From NCBI GenBank assembly GCA_023129165.1, contig JAGMCL010000056.1, positions 1-64,000 on the forward strand: 64,000 nt of DNA. Reading direction: 5' to 3'. Positions 7,216 through 15,201 of the stretch are shown piece by piece (positions within the stretch are counted from its first letter, which is position 1; each line of letters opens with the position of its first letter). The notes below the pieces were generated by a model, which was not told where the DNA came from, made no database searches, and worked only from the letters and a program-made list of their open reading frames with translations. The position numbers were made by a program, and so were the translations under genes. Source of the stretch: Caldifarciminota bacterium (GTDB lineage: Bacteria > Hydrothermota > UBA3073).

Positions 7216-8370
7216 ATGGAGAGGATATATTTAGACCACGCATCGGCAATGCCCATTGATCCGAGGGTATTGGAGTTTGCTGAAAGATATCTTAAAAAAG
7301 ATTTCGGGAATCCTTCATCCCTCTATTCATTTGGATTGGAAGCAAAAAGTGCTATTGAAGAGGCAAGAGGGAAAATTACAGAACTTATTAATGCAGAGAA
7401 GGAGACTTGTATTATCTTCACTTGTGGTGCAACCGAATCGAACAATCTTGCTATCAAAGGAACAGCAATAAGGAACATGGCAAAAGGGAAAAAGGTTGCA
7501 GCAAGTGCCATAGAACATATGTCAGTTCTGAATCCAATGAAAGAGCTTCAAAAAGGCGGCTTCAAGTTGACTATCATACCGGTTGACTCAATGGGTATTG
7601 TCGATATTGATAAACTTGATAGTATCTTGAGCAAAGATACCACAGTAACCTCGATAATGTATGCAAACAACGACATAGGAACAATAGAACCTATAAAGGA
7701 GATAAGTGAAATAGTTCATGAAAAGGGCTTATATTTACATGTGGATGCAACAGCCGCTGCAGGTCGTATACCAATAGATGTTCAAAATGATGGAATAGAT
7801 CTGTTAACACTATCATCTAACGATATGTATGGACCTCAAGGTGCTGGTTCGTTGTATATAAAGCCGGGTATCAGACTACAGTCGATACTGCCGGGTGGTG
7901 GACAAGAACGTGGGCTGAGGTCAGGGACAGAGAACATATTTGCTATTAGTGGAATGGGAGAAGCGGCAAGGATAGCAAAGATTGAAATGTCTCAGGAAAG
8001 CAATCGATTAAAGGTAGTAAGAGATAAACTTGTCACTGAGATATTGAAAATAAACGAATCATATCTCACGGGTCACCCCACAAAACGGCTTCCACACCAT
8101 GCAAGTTTCCGATTTAGTCGTATAGAGGGTGAGAGCATACTTTTAAATATGGATACGCTGTACAATATACAGATATCCACCGGGTCAGCCTGCTATTCAA
8201 GAACATTGGAACCTTCAAATGTTCTATTGGCAATAGGTTTAAAACATGAAGAAGCACATGGTTCAATGGTTATAACTCTTGGACACTCGAACAAGATTGA
8301 ACAAATACCTATAATTACAAAGGCAGTAAAGGAGACGGTTGAAAAGTTGAGGAAACTTTCACCGCTATAA
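7216..8370 (+). CDS. iscS: IscS/NifS-family cysteine desulfurase with Asp replacing the PLP lysine
   Basis: A 384-residue class V aminotransferase-fold protein. It keeps the GATESNN loop, the PLP-stacking His101, Asp177 and the sulfur-carrying Cys326 in STGSACYS. The segment normally SGHK-x-YGPKG reads SSNDMYGPQG: the Schiff-base lysine is Asp203 and its preceding His is Asn. The Gln contacting the PLP oxygen is Ala180. An Asp at the lysine position is also known from Archaeoglobus fulgidus IscS. Either PLP is held without a Schiff base, or the protein is a scaffold partner of IscU. The start at 7216 follows GGAGG. It is 16 bp after dfx and 14 bp before iscU. Confidence 0.9.
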   Translation: MERIYLDHASAMPIDPRVLEFAERYLKKDFGNPSSLYSFGLEAKSAIEEARGKITELINAEKETCIIFTCGATESNNLAIKGTAIRNMAKGKKVAASAIEHMSVLNPMKELQKGGFKLTIIPVDSMGIVDIDKLDSILSKDTTVTSIMYANNDIGTIEPIKEISEIVHEKGLYLHVDATAAAGRIPIDVQNDGIDLLTLSSNDMYGPQGAGSLYIKPGIRLQSILPGGGQERGLRSGTENIFAISGMGEAARIAKIEMSQESNRLKVVRDKLVTEILKINESYLTGHPTKRLPHHASFRFSRIEGESILLNMDTLYNIQISTGSACYSRTLEPSNVLLAIGLKHEEAHGSMVITLGHSNKIEQIPIITKAVKETVEKLRKLSPL

Positions 8371-8384
8371 GAGAGGTGATATAT

Positions 8385-8777
8385 ATGGTACAGATTGGCT
8401 ATAGTAAAAAAGTAATGGAACATTTTATGAATCCGAGGAACGTGGGTACAATAGAAAATCCTGACGGGTATGGAAAGGTAGGAAATCCTGTTTGTGGAGA
8501 CCTCATGGAGATGTATATAAAGGTAAAAGATGATATAATCATAGATATAAAGTTTAAAACATTCGGCTGCGGTTCTGCAATTGCAACGAGCAGCATGGTG
8601 ACTGAGATGGTGAAGGGGATGCATATCGGCGACGCTTTGAAGATAACACGTGATGATGTGGCTGAAGAGCTTGATGGTCTGCCACCACGGAAGATGCATT
8701 GTTCAAATCTGGCAGCAGATGCACTTCACGAGTCAATTAAAGATTATAAAAGAAAGAGGAAAAAGCAGTCTCCATAG
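8385..8777 (+). CDS. iscU: IscU iron-sulfur cluster assembly scaffold
   Basis: A 130-residue scaffold on which [2Fe-2S] clusters are built with sulfur from IscS. All three ligand cysteines are present (Cys37 in NPVCGD, Cys62 in FGCGSA, Cys106 in MHCSN), with Asp39 and His105. The LPPRKMH segment replaces the LPPVKxHC chaperone-binding motif with little change. The ATG at 8385 fits GAGAGG better than the upstream in-frame GTG at 8376. It is paired with an IscS lacking the PLP lysine, so the in vivo sulfur source is an open question. Confidence 0.93.
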   Translation: MVQIGYSKKVMEHFMNPRNVGTIENPDGYGKVGNPVCGDLMEMYIKVKDDIIIDIKFKTFGCGSAIATSSMVTEMVKGMHIGDALKITRDDVAEELDGLPPRKMHCSNLAADALHESIKDYKRKRKKQSP

Positions 8778-8817
8778 ACATGATAGAACCTGAACCTTAT
8801 GCTTTGATAAGAACTTC

Positions 8818-9132
8818 GTGAATTATAACAATCATAAAGAGATTGCAAATAAGGAGTTTGAAATAGAGGGGATAGAAAATTTGGGAAAAGCTGGAACAAT
8901 CATAATAGATAGACTAAAGGAGGTGAATCAAAATAGAGCAAAACTCATTGAGCAGAAAAAACTCATGGATAAAGTTGCGGACGAGAAAGAACTGACGGGA
9001 GAAGATTATAGCTTGATAGGTGACATTCTCTGCAGTCTGAGGTCGAGGAAAGAGAGAATAAATTATCTTTTTATATTTGGATTATCGGCTGTAGCCTTAC
9101 TTCTGGCTATATATTTTGATTTTTTAAGGTGA
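8818..9132 (+). CDS. Small membrane-anchored protein of unknown function
   Basis: A 104-residue protein with a charged, helical, probably coiled N-terminal 80 residues and one C-terminal transmembrane helix (about 83-102, YLFIFGLSAVALLLAIYF). I do not recognise the family. The GTG start lacks a strong ribosome site, so the true start may be further in. It lies between iscU and a ferritin-like gene in an otherwise compact operon, with 40- and 30-bp gaps, which supports it being real. The tail-anchored layout would place the helical domain in the cytosol. Confidence 0.5.
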   Translation: MNYNNHKEIANKEFEIEGIENLGKAGTIIIDRLKEVNQNRAKLIEQKKLMDKVADEKELTGEDYSLIGDILCSLRSRKERINYLFIFGLSAVALLLAIYFDFLR

Positions 9133-9162
9133 AAGATGGCACCTTGTAGCGAAGGAGATATT

Positions 9163-9657
9163 ATGAATATAGAAATATATAACCTTGAGGATTTAATACT
9201 AACTGCAATTATGAGTGAAATAGAAAGCAAGAATGTTTATTCAAAAATCGCCAATACTGTGAAAAATTTTATGTTAAAGGATAGATTTCGATTTCTTGCA
9301 GGAGAGGAGGAAAAACACAGGAAATTTTTTGAATGGATGTTTAAGAAGAACTTTCCCGATAAAAAGATTGTGCTGCCAGAGAAGACTCCTGTTCCCTTAC
9401 CGGAAATAAAGATAGACACAGAGAATTTACCCTTGAGTGATATTATGGAAAGTGCAATGCAGGCTGAATGGGCAGCACATAATTATTATAATCGTATTGC
9501 TGCTAAATTTGACAAGAAACCTGAAGTAAAAAATATGCTTCTCTACATTGCATCGATGGAGATGAGTCATTACAGGATACTTGAGGTTGAGAGAGAAAAT
9601 GCCTTGAGGTTTGAGGATTTTGACGCTGAATGGCCCATGATGCATGTTGGACCATAA
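9163..9657 (+). CDS. Ferritin-like diiron protein (rubrerythrin family, no rubredoxin domain)
   Basis: A 164-residue four-helix-bundle protein. The ligand pattern is Glu in helix 1 (SEIESKN), EEEKH in helix 2, Glu in helix 3 (QAEWAAHNYY) and EMSHYR in helix 4. A proline-rich linker separates the two helix pairs. It probably acts in peroxide reduction or iron handling. The ATG at 9163 is chosen because AAGGAG lies 5 bp upstream; the in-frame ATG at 9136 lacks this. It closes the dfx-iscS-iscU gene run. Confidence 0.82.
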   Translation: MNIEIYNLEDLILTAIMSEIESKNVYSKIANTVKNFMLKDRFRFLAGEEEKHRKFFEWMFKKNFPDKKIVLPEKTPVPLPEIKIDTENLPLSDIMESAMQAEWAAHNYYNRIAAKFDKKPEVKNMLLYIASMEMSHYRILEVERENALRFEDFDAEWPMMHVGP

Positions 9658-9791
9658 ATTGAAGATAGGATTTGTAATTTTAATATTTGATTTTTAATAT
9701 TACATCTGTGGAACTAGATACTGATAAACGAGAGAGATAAGAAGATATTAGGTTAATTGAAGATATAACAAAAAAATAAGGGGGTAAAATT

Positions 9792-10367
9792 ATGATAAGT
9801 TTGAAAGGAACAAAAACAGAGAGGAATCTACTCACAGCCTTTGCCGGTGAATCACAAGCAAGAAACCGATATACCTACTTTGCATCACAGGCAAAGAAAG
9901 AGGGTTGTGAGCAGATAGCAGGAGTATTTCTTGAGACAGCTGATAATGAAAAGGAGCATGCAAAGAGGCTTTTTAAATTCCTTGAAGGTGGTGAGGTGGA
10001 GATATCCGCTTCATTTCCTGCCGGTATAATCGGTGAGACAAAAGATAATCTCAAGTCAGCGGCTGCTGGGGAGAATTACGAGCATACAAAGATGTATCCA
10101 GGGTTTGCTAAGATTGCAGAGGAAGAAGGTTTTTTGGAGATAGCAGCAGTGTTCAGGGCGATAGCAGTAGCAGAGAAACAGCACGAGAAACGATATCTTG
10201 TTTTGCTTGAAAACCTTGAGAAGGATAGGGTTTTCAAACGAGAAAAAGTTGTAAGGTGGAGATGCAGGAATTGCGGGTATATACATGAGGGAACTGAAGC
10301 ACCAGAGAAATGCCCTGCCTGTGCACATCCAAAGGCATATTTCGAGCTGTTAGGAGAGAATTATTAA
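9792..10367 (+). CDS. rbr: Rubrerythrin
   Basis: A 191-residue classical rubrerythrin, an NADH-dependent peroxidase of anaerobes. The ferritin-like diiron domain (about 1-145) has Glu in [11 protein letters not shown], ExxH in DNEKEH, a Glu in ENYEHT and EKQHEK. The C-terminal rubredoxin domain (about 150-191) has CRNCGY and CPAC. Start and AAGGGGG ribosome site are clear. A 134-bp gap separates it from the preceding gene, so it may have its own promoter, which I could not place. It would receive electrons from rubredoxin or Hrb and remove the peroxide made by desulfoferrodoxin. Confidence 0.95.
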   Translation: MISLKGTKTERNLLTAFAGESQARNRYTYFASQAKKEGCEQIAGVFLETADNEKEHAKRLFKFLEGGEVEISASFPAGIIGETKDNLKSAAAGENYEHTKMYPGFAKIAEEEGFLEIAAVFRAIAVAEKQHEKRYLVLLENLEKDRVFKREKVVRWRCRNCGYIHEGTEAPEKCPACAHPKAYFELLGENY

Positions 10368-10394
10368 GGAGAAAGGGGGAATAGTGAGAAGAAC

Positions 10395-10425
10395 TTGTAG
10401 GGACAACCCTCGTGGTTGTCCGATT
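10395..10425. repeat. Palindromic hairpin repeat
   Basis: GGGACAACC and GGTTGTCC form a stem around CTCGT, preceded by GTAG as in the 5541-5598 double hairpin. It lies just left of the right inverted-repeat copy. Confidence 0.5.
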
Positions 10426-10433
10426 CTCCGTAT

Positions 10434-10608
10434 TTTCAAAGCATATCAGGGTACCAGTGGAGCAGTATGCAGAATATCAGATTATCAGAGTATCAGGTGT
10501 AAACTGTCCCTAATCTGATGTGCTGGTACTCTGATTTTCTTCCTACTGACCTGCCTGCCGCAGGCAGGTATTCTGATCATCTGATACACTATTCAATGTT
10601 ATTCAGTA
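10434..10608 (-). repeat. Right copy of the approximately 170-bp inverted repeat
   Basis: The reverse complement of this stretch aligns with 6553-6738 in the same order: ATTGAATAG, CCTGCCTGCGGCAGGCAGG, AGTAGGAAGAAAATCAG, GATAATCTGAT and CTTTGAAA. It separates rubrerythrin from yhcC. Confidence 0.8.
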
Positions 10609-10628
10609 TTTAATTCAATAACGAATAA

Positions 10629-11555
10629 ATGGTGAAGCTCTCTCATCACTTTGGTAGTAAACGATATTATCCGTTTAGCCAATTCTTAAGGGGGAGATTT
10701 GGTTACAGGGTTTATAAATTACCTGTAGATGCAGGTTTTACCTGCCCAAATAGAGATGGCAAAGTTGGCTATGGAGGATGTACCTATTGTTATAACCCCA
10801 GTTTTAGCCCACCCACCTTGAGGGAAGAAGTAAGTATCCTTGACCAGATACAGCTTGGAAAGAGGAAAAAGGGCGGAAAATTTCTGGTCTATTTCCAGCC
10901 ATTTACAAATACCTATGCAGATGTAGATACATTAAAAAGGTTATATGATGAAGCATTACAGGATGATGAAACAGTTGGTCTTTGCATAGGAACAAGACCT
11001 GATTGTATATCGGATGAAATTCTTTTGCTTATTGAGTCTTATGCAAAGAACTACCACGTATGGATTGAGTATGGTCTACAATCTGCCCACGACAAAACCC
11101 TTCGTCTTATAAATCGCTGTCATAGTTTTTCTCAGTTTGAGGATGCGGTTTATAGAACCCAGAATAGGAACATATTTATCTGTACTCATATAATTCTTGG
11201 TCTTCCTGGTGAGACGAGAGAAGATATGCTTGAAACTGCAAGTATATTATCACATCTGCCGATAGACGGAATCAAGATTCATCACTTACAGGTCATAGAA
11301 AATACAAAGATGGCTAAAGATTTCAAGAAGGGGAAATTTAATACACTTTCGTTTGATGAGTACCAATCTCTTGTAGTAGATGTACTTGAATTACTGCCTC
11401 AGAATATGGTTATTCAGCGGCTGATGGGTGATGTCCTGGACGAAAAAATACTCATATCTCCAAGGTGGAATCTTAAAAAACACGAGGTCTTAAACCTTAT
11501 TGACAAGGAACTTATCAGGAGAGATACATATCAGGGAGCAATGTATGAAGATTGA
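10629..11555 (+). CDS. yhcC: TIGR01212-type radical SAM protein (YhcC)
   Basis: A 308-residue radical SAM enzyme with the cluster-binding cysteines CPNRDG...CTYC near residues 39-55, the YhcC arrangement. FQPFTNTYA, the GTRPDC segment and GLPGET are conserved elements of this Elp3-like subfamily. The reaction is not established. Its 3' end overlaps the next start by 11 bp, coupling it to a second IscU-like scaffold. The link may supply its iron-sulfur cluster, which is inference. Confidence 0.88.
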   Translation: MVKLSHHFGSKRYYPFSQFLRGRFGYRVYKLPVDAGFTCPNRDGKVGYGGCTYCYNPSFSPPTLREEVSILDQIQLGKRKKGGKFLVYFQPFTNTYADVDTLKRLYDEALQDDETVGLCIGTRPDCISDEILLLIESYAKNYHVWIEYGLQSAHDKTLRLINRCHSFSQFEDAVYRTQNRNIFICTHIILGLPGETREDMLETASILSHLPIDGIKIHHLQVIENTKMAKDFKKGKFNTLSFDEYQSLVVDVLELLPQNMVIQRLMGDVLDEKILISPRWNLKKHEVLNLIDKELIRRDTYQGAMYED

Positions 11556-11964
11556 TGAAGAAAAATTAACTGCGTTTCTCTATGGTACAAACCTGAAAGA
11601 ATTGAAGAAAATTTACTCTCGAGTTGTAATAGACCATCTTATAAATCCGGAACACTGGGGAATCCTTGGTGATGCAAATAGTTCTGTTAAATTAACAGGT
11701 CCCTGTGGTGATACAATGTATATTTCAATAAAAGTCAGAGATGAAAGAATAACCCGATGTACGTTTGATACCGATGGTTGTATAGCAAGTGTTGTATGTG
11801 GGGATATAGTATCTGAGCTTATAGAGGGTAGTGATATAAAAGAGGCTATGGAGATCAATCAGGATACAATCATAAAGTTCTGTAGTGGATTGCCTGAAGA
11901 AGATAAGCATTGTGTACTACTTGCATCAGATACCCTTAAAAAGGCGATAAAGAAGTTAACTTAA
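11545..11964 (+). CDS. Second IscU/NifU-like iron-sulfur scaffold
   Basis: A 139-residue IscU-fold protein with the three scaffold cysteines: TGPCGD, DGC and KHC. It differs from the iscU at 8385 in having an extra Cys two helical turns after the second ligand (SVVCGD) and a longer N-terminus. The ATG at 11545 follows GGGAG and lies inside the end of yhcC; longer in-frame starts would overlap that gene further. It has no IscS next to it. It may serve the radical SAM enzyme or act as a specialised scaffold. Confidence 0.85.
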   Translation: MKIDEEKLTAFLYGTNLKELKKIYSRVVIDHLINPEHWGILGDANSSVKLTGPCGDTMYISIKVRDERITRCTFDTDGCIASVVCGDIVSELIEGSDIKEAMEINQDTIIKFCSGLPEEDKHCVLLASDTLKKAIKKLT

Positions 11965-12053
11965 AATTAACCGCAGAGGTCGCAAAGGTAATATTAAAAA
12001 TCAAAAAGAACTACACTACAGTTGGCCGCTCGCAATTATACTTACCATCTGGT

Positions 12054-12122
12054 CATTGCGAATATAATGAAGCAATCTCATTACCTTTTTGTCATTGCGA
12101 ATATAATGAAGCAATCTCATTA
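12054..12122 (+). repeat. Two tandem REP-like units
   Basis: CATTGCGAATATAATGAAGC followed by AATCTCATTACC occurs twice in a row, 38 bp apart, as degenerate members of the family seen at 1144-1350. Confidence 0.7.
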
Positions 12123-12137
12123 CCTGGAGGTTTTATT

Positions 12138-12929
12138 ATGAATAAATTTCTTATATTTCTTTTATTGAGTATATTCACCAAACCATTAAGTGCAAATGAG
12201 AATGTTAGATTTACTATAGTCTATAACAATGTTCCCTATAATGAGAATTTGACTACTGCATGGGGTATGTCCTGCCTGATTGAGTTTAAAGATAAGTATT
12301 TATTGTTTGATACAGGAGGTGATGGCTCGATATTGCTTGATAATATGAAGAAATTGGAAATTGACCCAAAGATGATTGATATAGTTATTCTTTCTCATAT
12401 TCATGCAGACCATGTAGATGGTTTATGGAGTTTTCTTGAGGAAAACAAAAACATTGTTGTCTATTTACCCAAGTCCTTTCCAGAGGACTTCAAAAACAGA
12501 ATAACAACTACAGGAGCCATGTGTGTTTCAATAAAAAAAGATACAATGATTTATGAAGACATCTATTCAACAGGGGAGATGGGAGGGATTTGGTTGAAGG
12601 AACAGTCCTTGATAATTGATACTCCAAAAGGTCTTATTGTCGTTACTGGTTGTGCACATCCTGGAGTAGTAAATATTGTGAAGAAAGCAAAAGAAGTGTT
12701 GAATAAAAATGTATATATGGTATTGGGTGGTTTTCATTTAATGGCATATTCTGAGGCTGAGGTAAATGGGATTATCAAAGATTTAAAGGAATTGGATATT
12801 GAGAAAATCGCTCCAAGCCACTGCACAGGAGGAAGAGCAATAGAACTTTTTAGAGAGGCATGGGGAGAGAATTTTTATGACCTCGGCTGCGGCGCTGTAT
12901 TTGAGCTGGGAGATGGGGGGAAACCATAA
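12138..12929 (+). CDS. Exported metallo-beta-lactamase-fold hydrolase
   Basis: A 263-residue protein with a signal peptide (residues 1 to about 19) and a metallo-beta-lactamase domain. The metal motif is SHIHADHVDG; other metal or active-site segments are GCAHPG, GGFHL and PSHCTG. This order matches the MJ0301-like group annotated as dihydropterin ribofuranosylaminobenzene phosphate synthase-like, but the export signal argues against a cytosolic pterin role. GGAGG lies ahead of the ATG. REP-like units separate it from the IscU-like gene. The substrate cannot be predicted. Confidence 0.8.
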   Translation: MNKFLIFLLLSIFTKPLSANENVRFTIVYNNVPYNENLTTAWGMSCLIEFKDKYLLFDTGGDGSILLDNMKKLEIDPKMIDIVILSHIHADHVDGLWSFLEENKNIVVYLPKSFPEDFKNRITTTGAMCVSIKKDTMIYEDIYSTGEMGGIWLKEQSLIIDTPKGLIVVTGCAHPGVVNIVKKAKEVLNKNVYMVLGGFHLMAYSEAEVNGIIKDLKELDIEKIAPSHCTGGRAIELFREAWGENFYDLGCGAVFELGDGGKP

Positions 12930-12944
12930 AGAGCCTAAGAATTT

Positions 12945-13186
12945 TTAACCACAGAGCACGTTCACCCCGTTAGATAATTCTATATCTAACAGGGCAGGAA
13001 GAACGCTGAGTTAAAATAAAATTAGAAGGGATTGAAAGAGAACTTAAGAGATAAAAAACAGGAAATAATAAAGAAAAACTCTTCAAATCCCTTCAAATCC
13101 CTGTTAATAAAGAAAAAATATAAAGGTTTTAAGTTCACTTAGAGGAAGAAAATAAATTATAATATCTCTGTGTACTCTGCGGTTTA
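12945..13186. repeat. MITE-like element with ACCACAGAG terminal inverted repeats
   Basis: TTAACCACAGAG at the left end and CTCTGTGTACTCTGCGGTTTA at the right end form imperfect terminal inverted repeats of a 240-bp non-coding element. A like-sized element with the same ends is at 62395-62634. The right end abuts the DUF1858 start codon at 13191. Confidence 0.6.
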
Positions 13187-13190
13187 AAAA

Positions 13191-13388
13191 ATGAAAAAAA
13201 TCACCGAAGATATGACTATTGAGGATGTCCTGGATAAATATCCAGAAACAGTAAAGGTGTTTATTAAGCTTAAAGTTCCCTGCCTTGTTTGTGGCGAACC
13301 CCTATGGGGAACAGTTAAAGAAACCGCTGAGAAGTACGATGTAAATCTCCCTCTACTTCTTAACCGTCTCAATGAGATTATTGGTTAA
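13191..13388 (+). CDS. DUF1858 protein (hybrid-cluster-protein-associated redox disulfide domain)
   Basis: A 65-residue single-domain protein. It opens with the DUF1858 pattern ITEDMTIEDVLDKYPET and carries a CLVCG redox-type CxxC in the middle. Such proteins often accompany Hcp. Here the nearest Hcp is the internally deleted copy at 5665, so the partner may be elsewhere. No good ribosome site lies before the ATG; the 5' region is the end of a repeat element, which may have replaced the native leader. Confidence 0.8.
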   Translation: MKKITEDMTIEDVLDKYPETVKVFIKLKVPCLVCGEPLWGTVKETAEKYDVNLPLLLNRLNEIIG

Positions 13389-13435
13389 GAAGCCCATCAC
13401 TGTTATACTGATATCCTGATACTCTTCCTTAGGAG

Positions 13436-13456
13436 CCCCGCCTTTGGCGGGGCGAT
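13436..13456. repeat. GC-rich palindrome GCCCCGCC/GGCGGGGC
   Basis: A hairpin with loop TTT in an otherwise AT-rich gap. Related palindromes occur at 5876-5894, 48909-48940, 54682-54706 and 55384-55403. It lies after the DUF1858 gene, but a terminator T-run is missing. Confidence 0.6.
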
Positions 13457-13492
13457 TCTTCACCCCCCTTGATACATCTCACCAAAAAAAAC

Positions 13493-13521
13493 TTGACACC
13501 TATCTATTATTATGTTATAAT
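13493..13521 (+). promoter_or_regulatory. Sigma-70-type promoter of the AbiE operon
   Basis: TTGACA (13493-13498) and TATAAT (13516-13521) are exact consensus hexamers with a 17-bp spacer, about 100 bp before the antitoxin start. A small inverted repeat GTGCT-N6-AGCAC (13591-13606) lies just before the ribosome site and could be an operator or leader hairpin. Confidence 0.82.
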
Positions 13522-13620
13522 ATAGAAACTAAAATTAACTATCAAACTCTTATATTCATTTCTTGGAATTTATAATTATATTTCGTATTAGTGCTGAAAA
13601 TAGCACTTTGGAGAAATAGA

Positions 13621-14241
13621 ATGCAGTACTTAGAATTAAAAGAGGCTTTAAAAGACTTTACAGTTTTTTCTCTTACTGATATTCAAAGAATTGAAAGTGA
13701 TTTCTATAGGAGAAGGCTAAATGAATGGCAGGATAAAGGCTATATAAAGAAGATTATCAAAGGTTATTACATCTTTTCTGATTTAAAACTTAATGAGAAT
13801 GTAATTTTTGAAATTGCAAATAGAATATATAGTCCCTCTTATATCTCCTTTGAAATGGCGCTCTCTTATTATCATTTGATTCCTGAAAGTGTATATGGTA
13901 TGACCTCTGCTTCAACCCGTCGAACTTATAACTTTAAAACTCCTATAGCGAAATTTACATATCGAACAATAAAACCTGATTTCTTTTTTGGCTATGACCT
14001 TATTAAGTATAACAATAAATACTTTAAGATAGCTACTATGGAGAAGGCAATATTGGACTATTTTTATCTAAATCCGAAGATAGAAAAAGAGTCAGATTTT
14101 GTTAGTTTACGGATTAATGAGGATTTATTTTTAAAACAGATAGATAAAGAGAAATTTTATAAATTTATAAACAAGTTTGAAAAGAAAACATTAAACAAAA
14201 GAATAAATTCTTTTCTGGAATTCTTATCTGCTGATTCATAA
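13621..14241 (+). CDS. AbiEi-type antitoxin (type IV toxin-antitoxin)
   Basis: A 206-residue protein with an N-terminal winged-helix-like segment (about 1-60, ending KGYYIFSD) and a C-terminal domain with SYISFEMALSYYHLIPE and MEKAILDYFYL, the AbiEi signature regions. AbiEi proteins repress their own operon and neutralise the nucleotidyltransferase toxin. The ATG at 13621 with GGAGA upstream is preferred over the in-frame GTG at 13591, which lies in an inverted repeat. The AbiEii partner follows after 27 bp, and a strong consensus promoter lies upstream. Confidence 0.85.
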   Translation: MQYLELKEALKDFTVFSLTDIQRIESDFYRRRLNEWQDKGYIKKIIKGYYIFSDLKLNENVIFEIANRIYSPSYISFEMALSYYHLIPESVYGMTSASTRRTYNFKTPIAKFTYRTIKPDFFFGYDLIKYNNKYFKIATMEKAILDYFYLNPKIEKESDFVSLRINEDLFLKQIDKEKFYKFINKFEKKTLNKRINSFLEFLSADS

Positions 14242-14268
14242 GAATCCTGTGAATAGAGAGGTTAAAAA

Positions 14269-15045
14269 ATGTTTGATATAAAACAAATAGAATCTTTTTA
14301 TCCAGAGTATTTAAGAGCTTTTAAGAAAAATCTTCTCCGTGAGTATATACAGTATAAAATACTCGAAATAATATATGATTCAAAGTTTGGGGAAAAGCTA
14401 TCTTTTATGGGTGGAACAGCCATCCGAGTTATACATTCACACACAAGGTTTTCAGAAGATTTAGATTTTGATAATTTAGGTTTGAATAAAGAAGACTTTA
14501 AGCAGTTGGTTGAGTTAATACAAAGGAAATTGAAGTTGGAAGGCTATACAGCAGAAATTAAAAATGTTTTTAAAGGTGCATACAGGAGTTACATAAGAAT
14601 TATTGATGTGCTTTTTGAATACGGACTATCCGGGCATAAAGAAGAAAAGTTATTAATACAATTTGATACTGAACCTCAGGAGTTTGAATATGAACCTGGA
14701 AAGGTAATCATCAATAAATTTGATGTATTTATACGGATAAATGTTGTGCCACTTGATATATTACTGGCTCAGAAAATATATGCTATTTTTAAACGTAGGC
14801 GTGCAATGGGCAGGGACTTCTACGATGCTGTCTTTCTTTTTGGCAAGACAAAACCAAACTTTGACTATCTGAAGTTAAAATTAAAAATCAAGAATATGGA
14901 TTATTTAAAGGCCAGACTTTTGTCGAAATGCGAGAGTTTAGATTTTAAACGCTTAGCAAAAGAAACTGAACCGTTTCTATTTACTCCCGGTGATTCAAAA
15001 AAGGTATTATATTTTTGTGATTACATAAAGGATATTAAACCTTGA
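14269..15045 (+). CDS. AbiEii-type nucleotidyltransferase toxin
   Basis: A 258-residue DUF1814/AbiEii nucleotidyltransferase. Motif I is GGTAIR followed by the two metal-binding aspartates in FSEDLDFD. Motifs III and IV appear as the conserved Lys in LLAQKIYA and GRDFYD. These toxins modify tRNA or another target with nucleotides until the AbiEi partner intervenes. All catalytic residues are present, so it is probably active. The spacer before it contains a piece (ATTCATAAGAATCCTGTGAA) of the island repeat found ahead of other genes here. Confidence 0.88.
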   Translation: MFDIKQIESFYPEYLRAFKKNLLREYIQYKILEIIYDSKFGEKLSFMGGTAIRVIHSHTRFSEDLDFDNLGLNKEDFKQLVELIQRKLKLEGYTAEIKNVFKGAYRSYIRIIDVLFEYGLSGHKEEKLLIQFDTEPQEFEYEPGKVIINKFDVFIRINVVPLDILLAQKIYAIFKRRRAMGRDFYDAVFLFGKTKPNFDYLKLKLKIKNMDYLKARLLSKCESLDFKRLAKETEPFLFTPGDSKKVLYFCDYIKDIKP

Positions 15046-15124
15046 ACACTAACTCCATTTAACTATTTGATATTGTAAACTCGTAGAGAATACAAAACTT
15101 GACGCTCTAATGCAAATAGTTGAG

Positions 15125-15201
15125 CCTGAGTCCAATATTATAGCCCACGCCTGCCTGCCTGACGCCTGCCTGACGGTAGGCAGGCGTGGGAGAGAGTTCT
15201 A
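15125..15201. repeat. Inverted-repeat element with nested CCTGCCTGAC/GTAGGCAGG palindrome
   Basis: TATAGCCCACG on the left and CGTGGGAGAGAGTTCT on the right bracket nested CCTGCCTG palindromes. The same outer ends recur twice at 31855-32140. AGTTGAGCCTGAGTCC just left of it is shared with 24711-24740 and 31829-31852. Confidence 0.65.

Noticed and set aside
8193-8699. Long minus-strand open frame across iscS/iscU
   Set aside because: It lies antisense to two well-supported genes, has no start signal and no domain.
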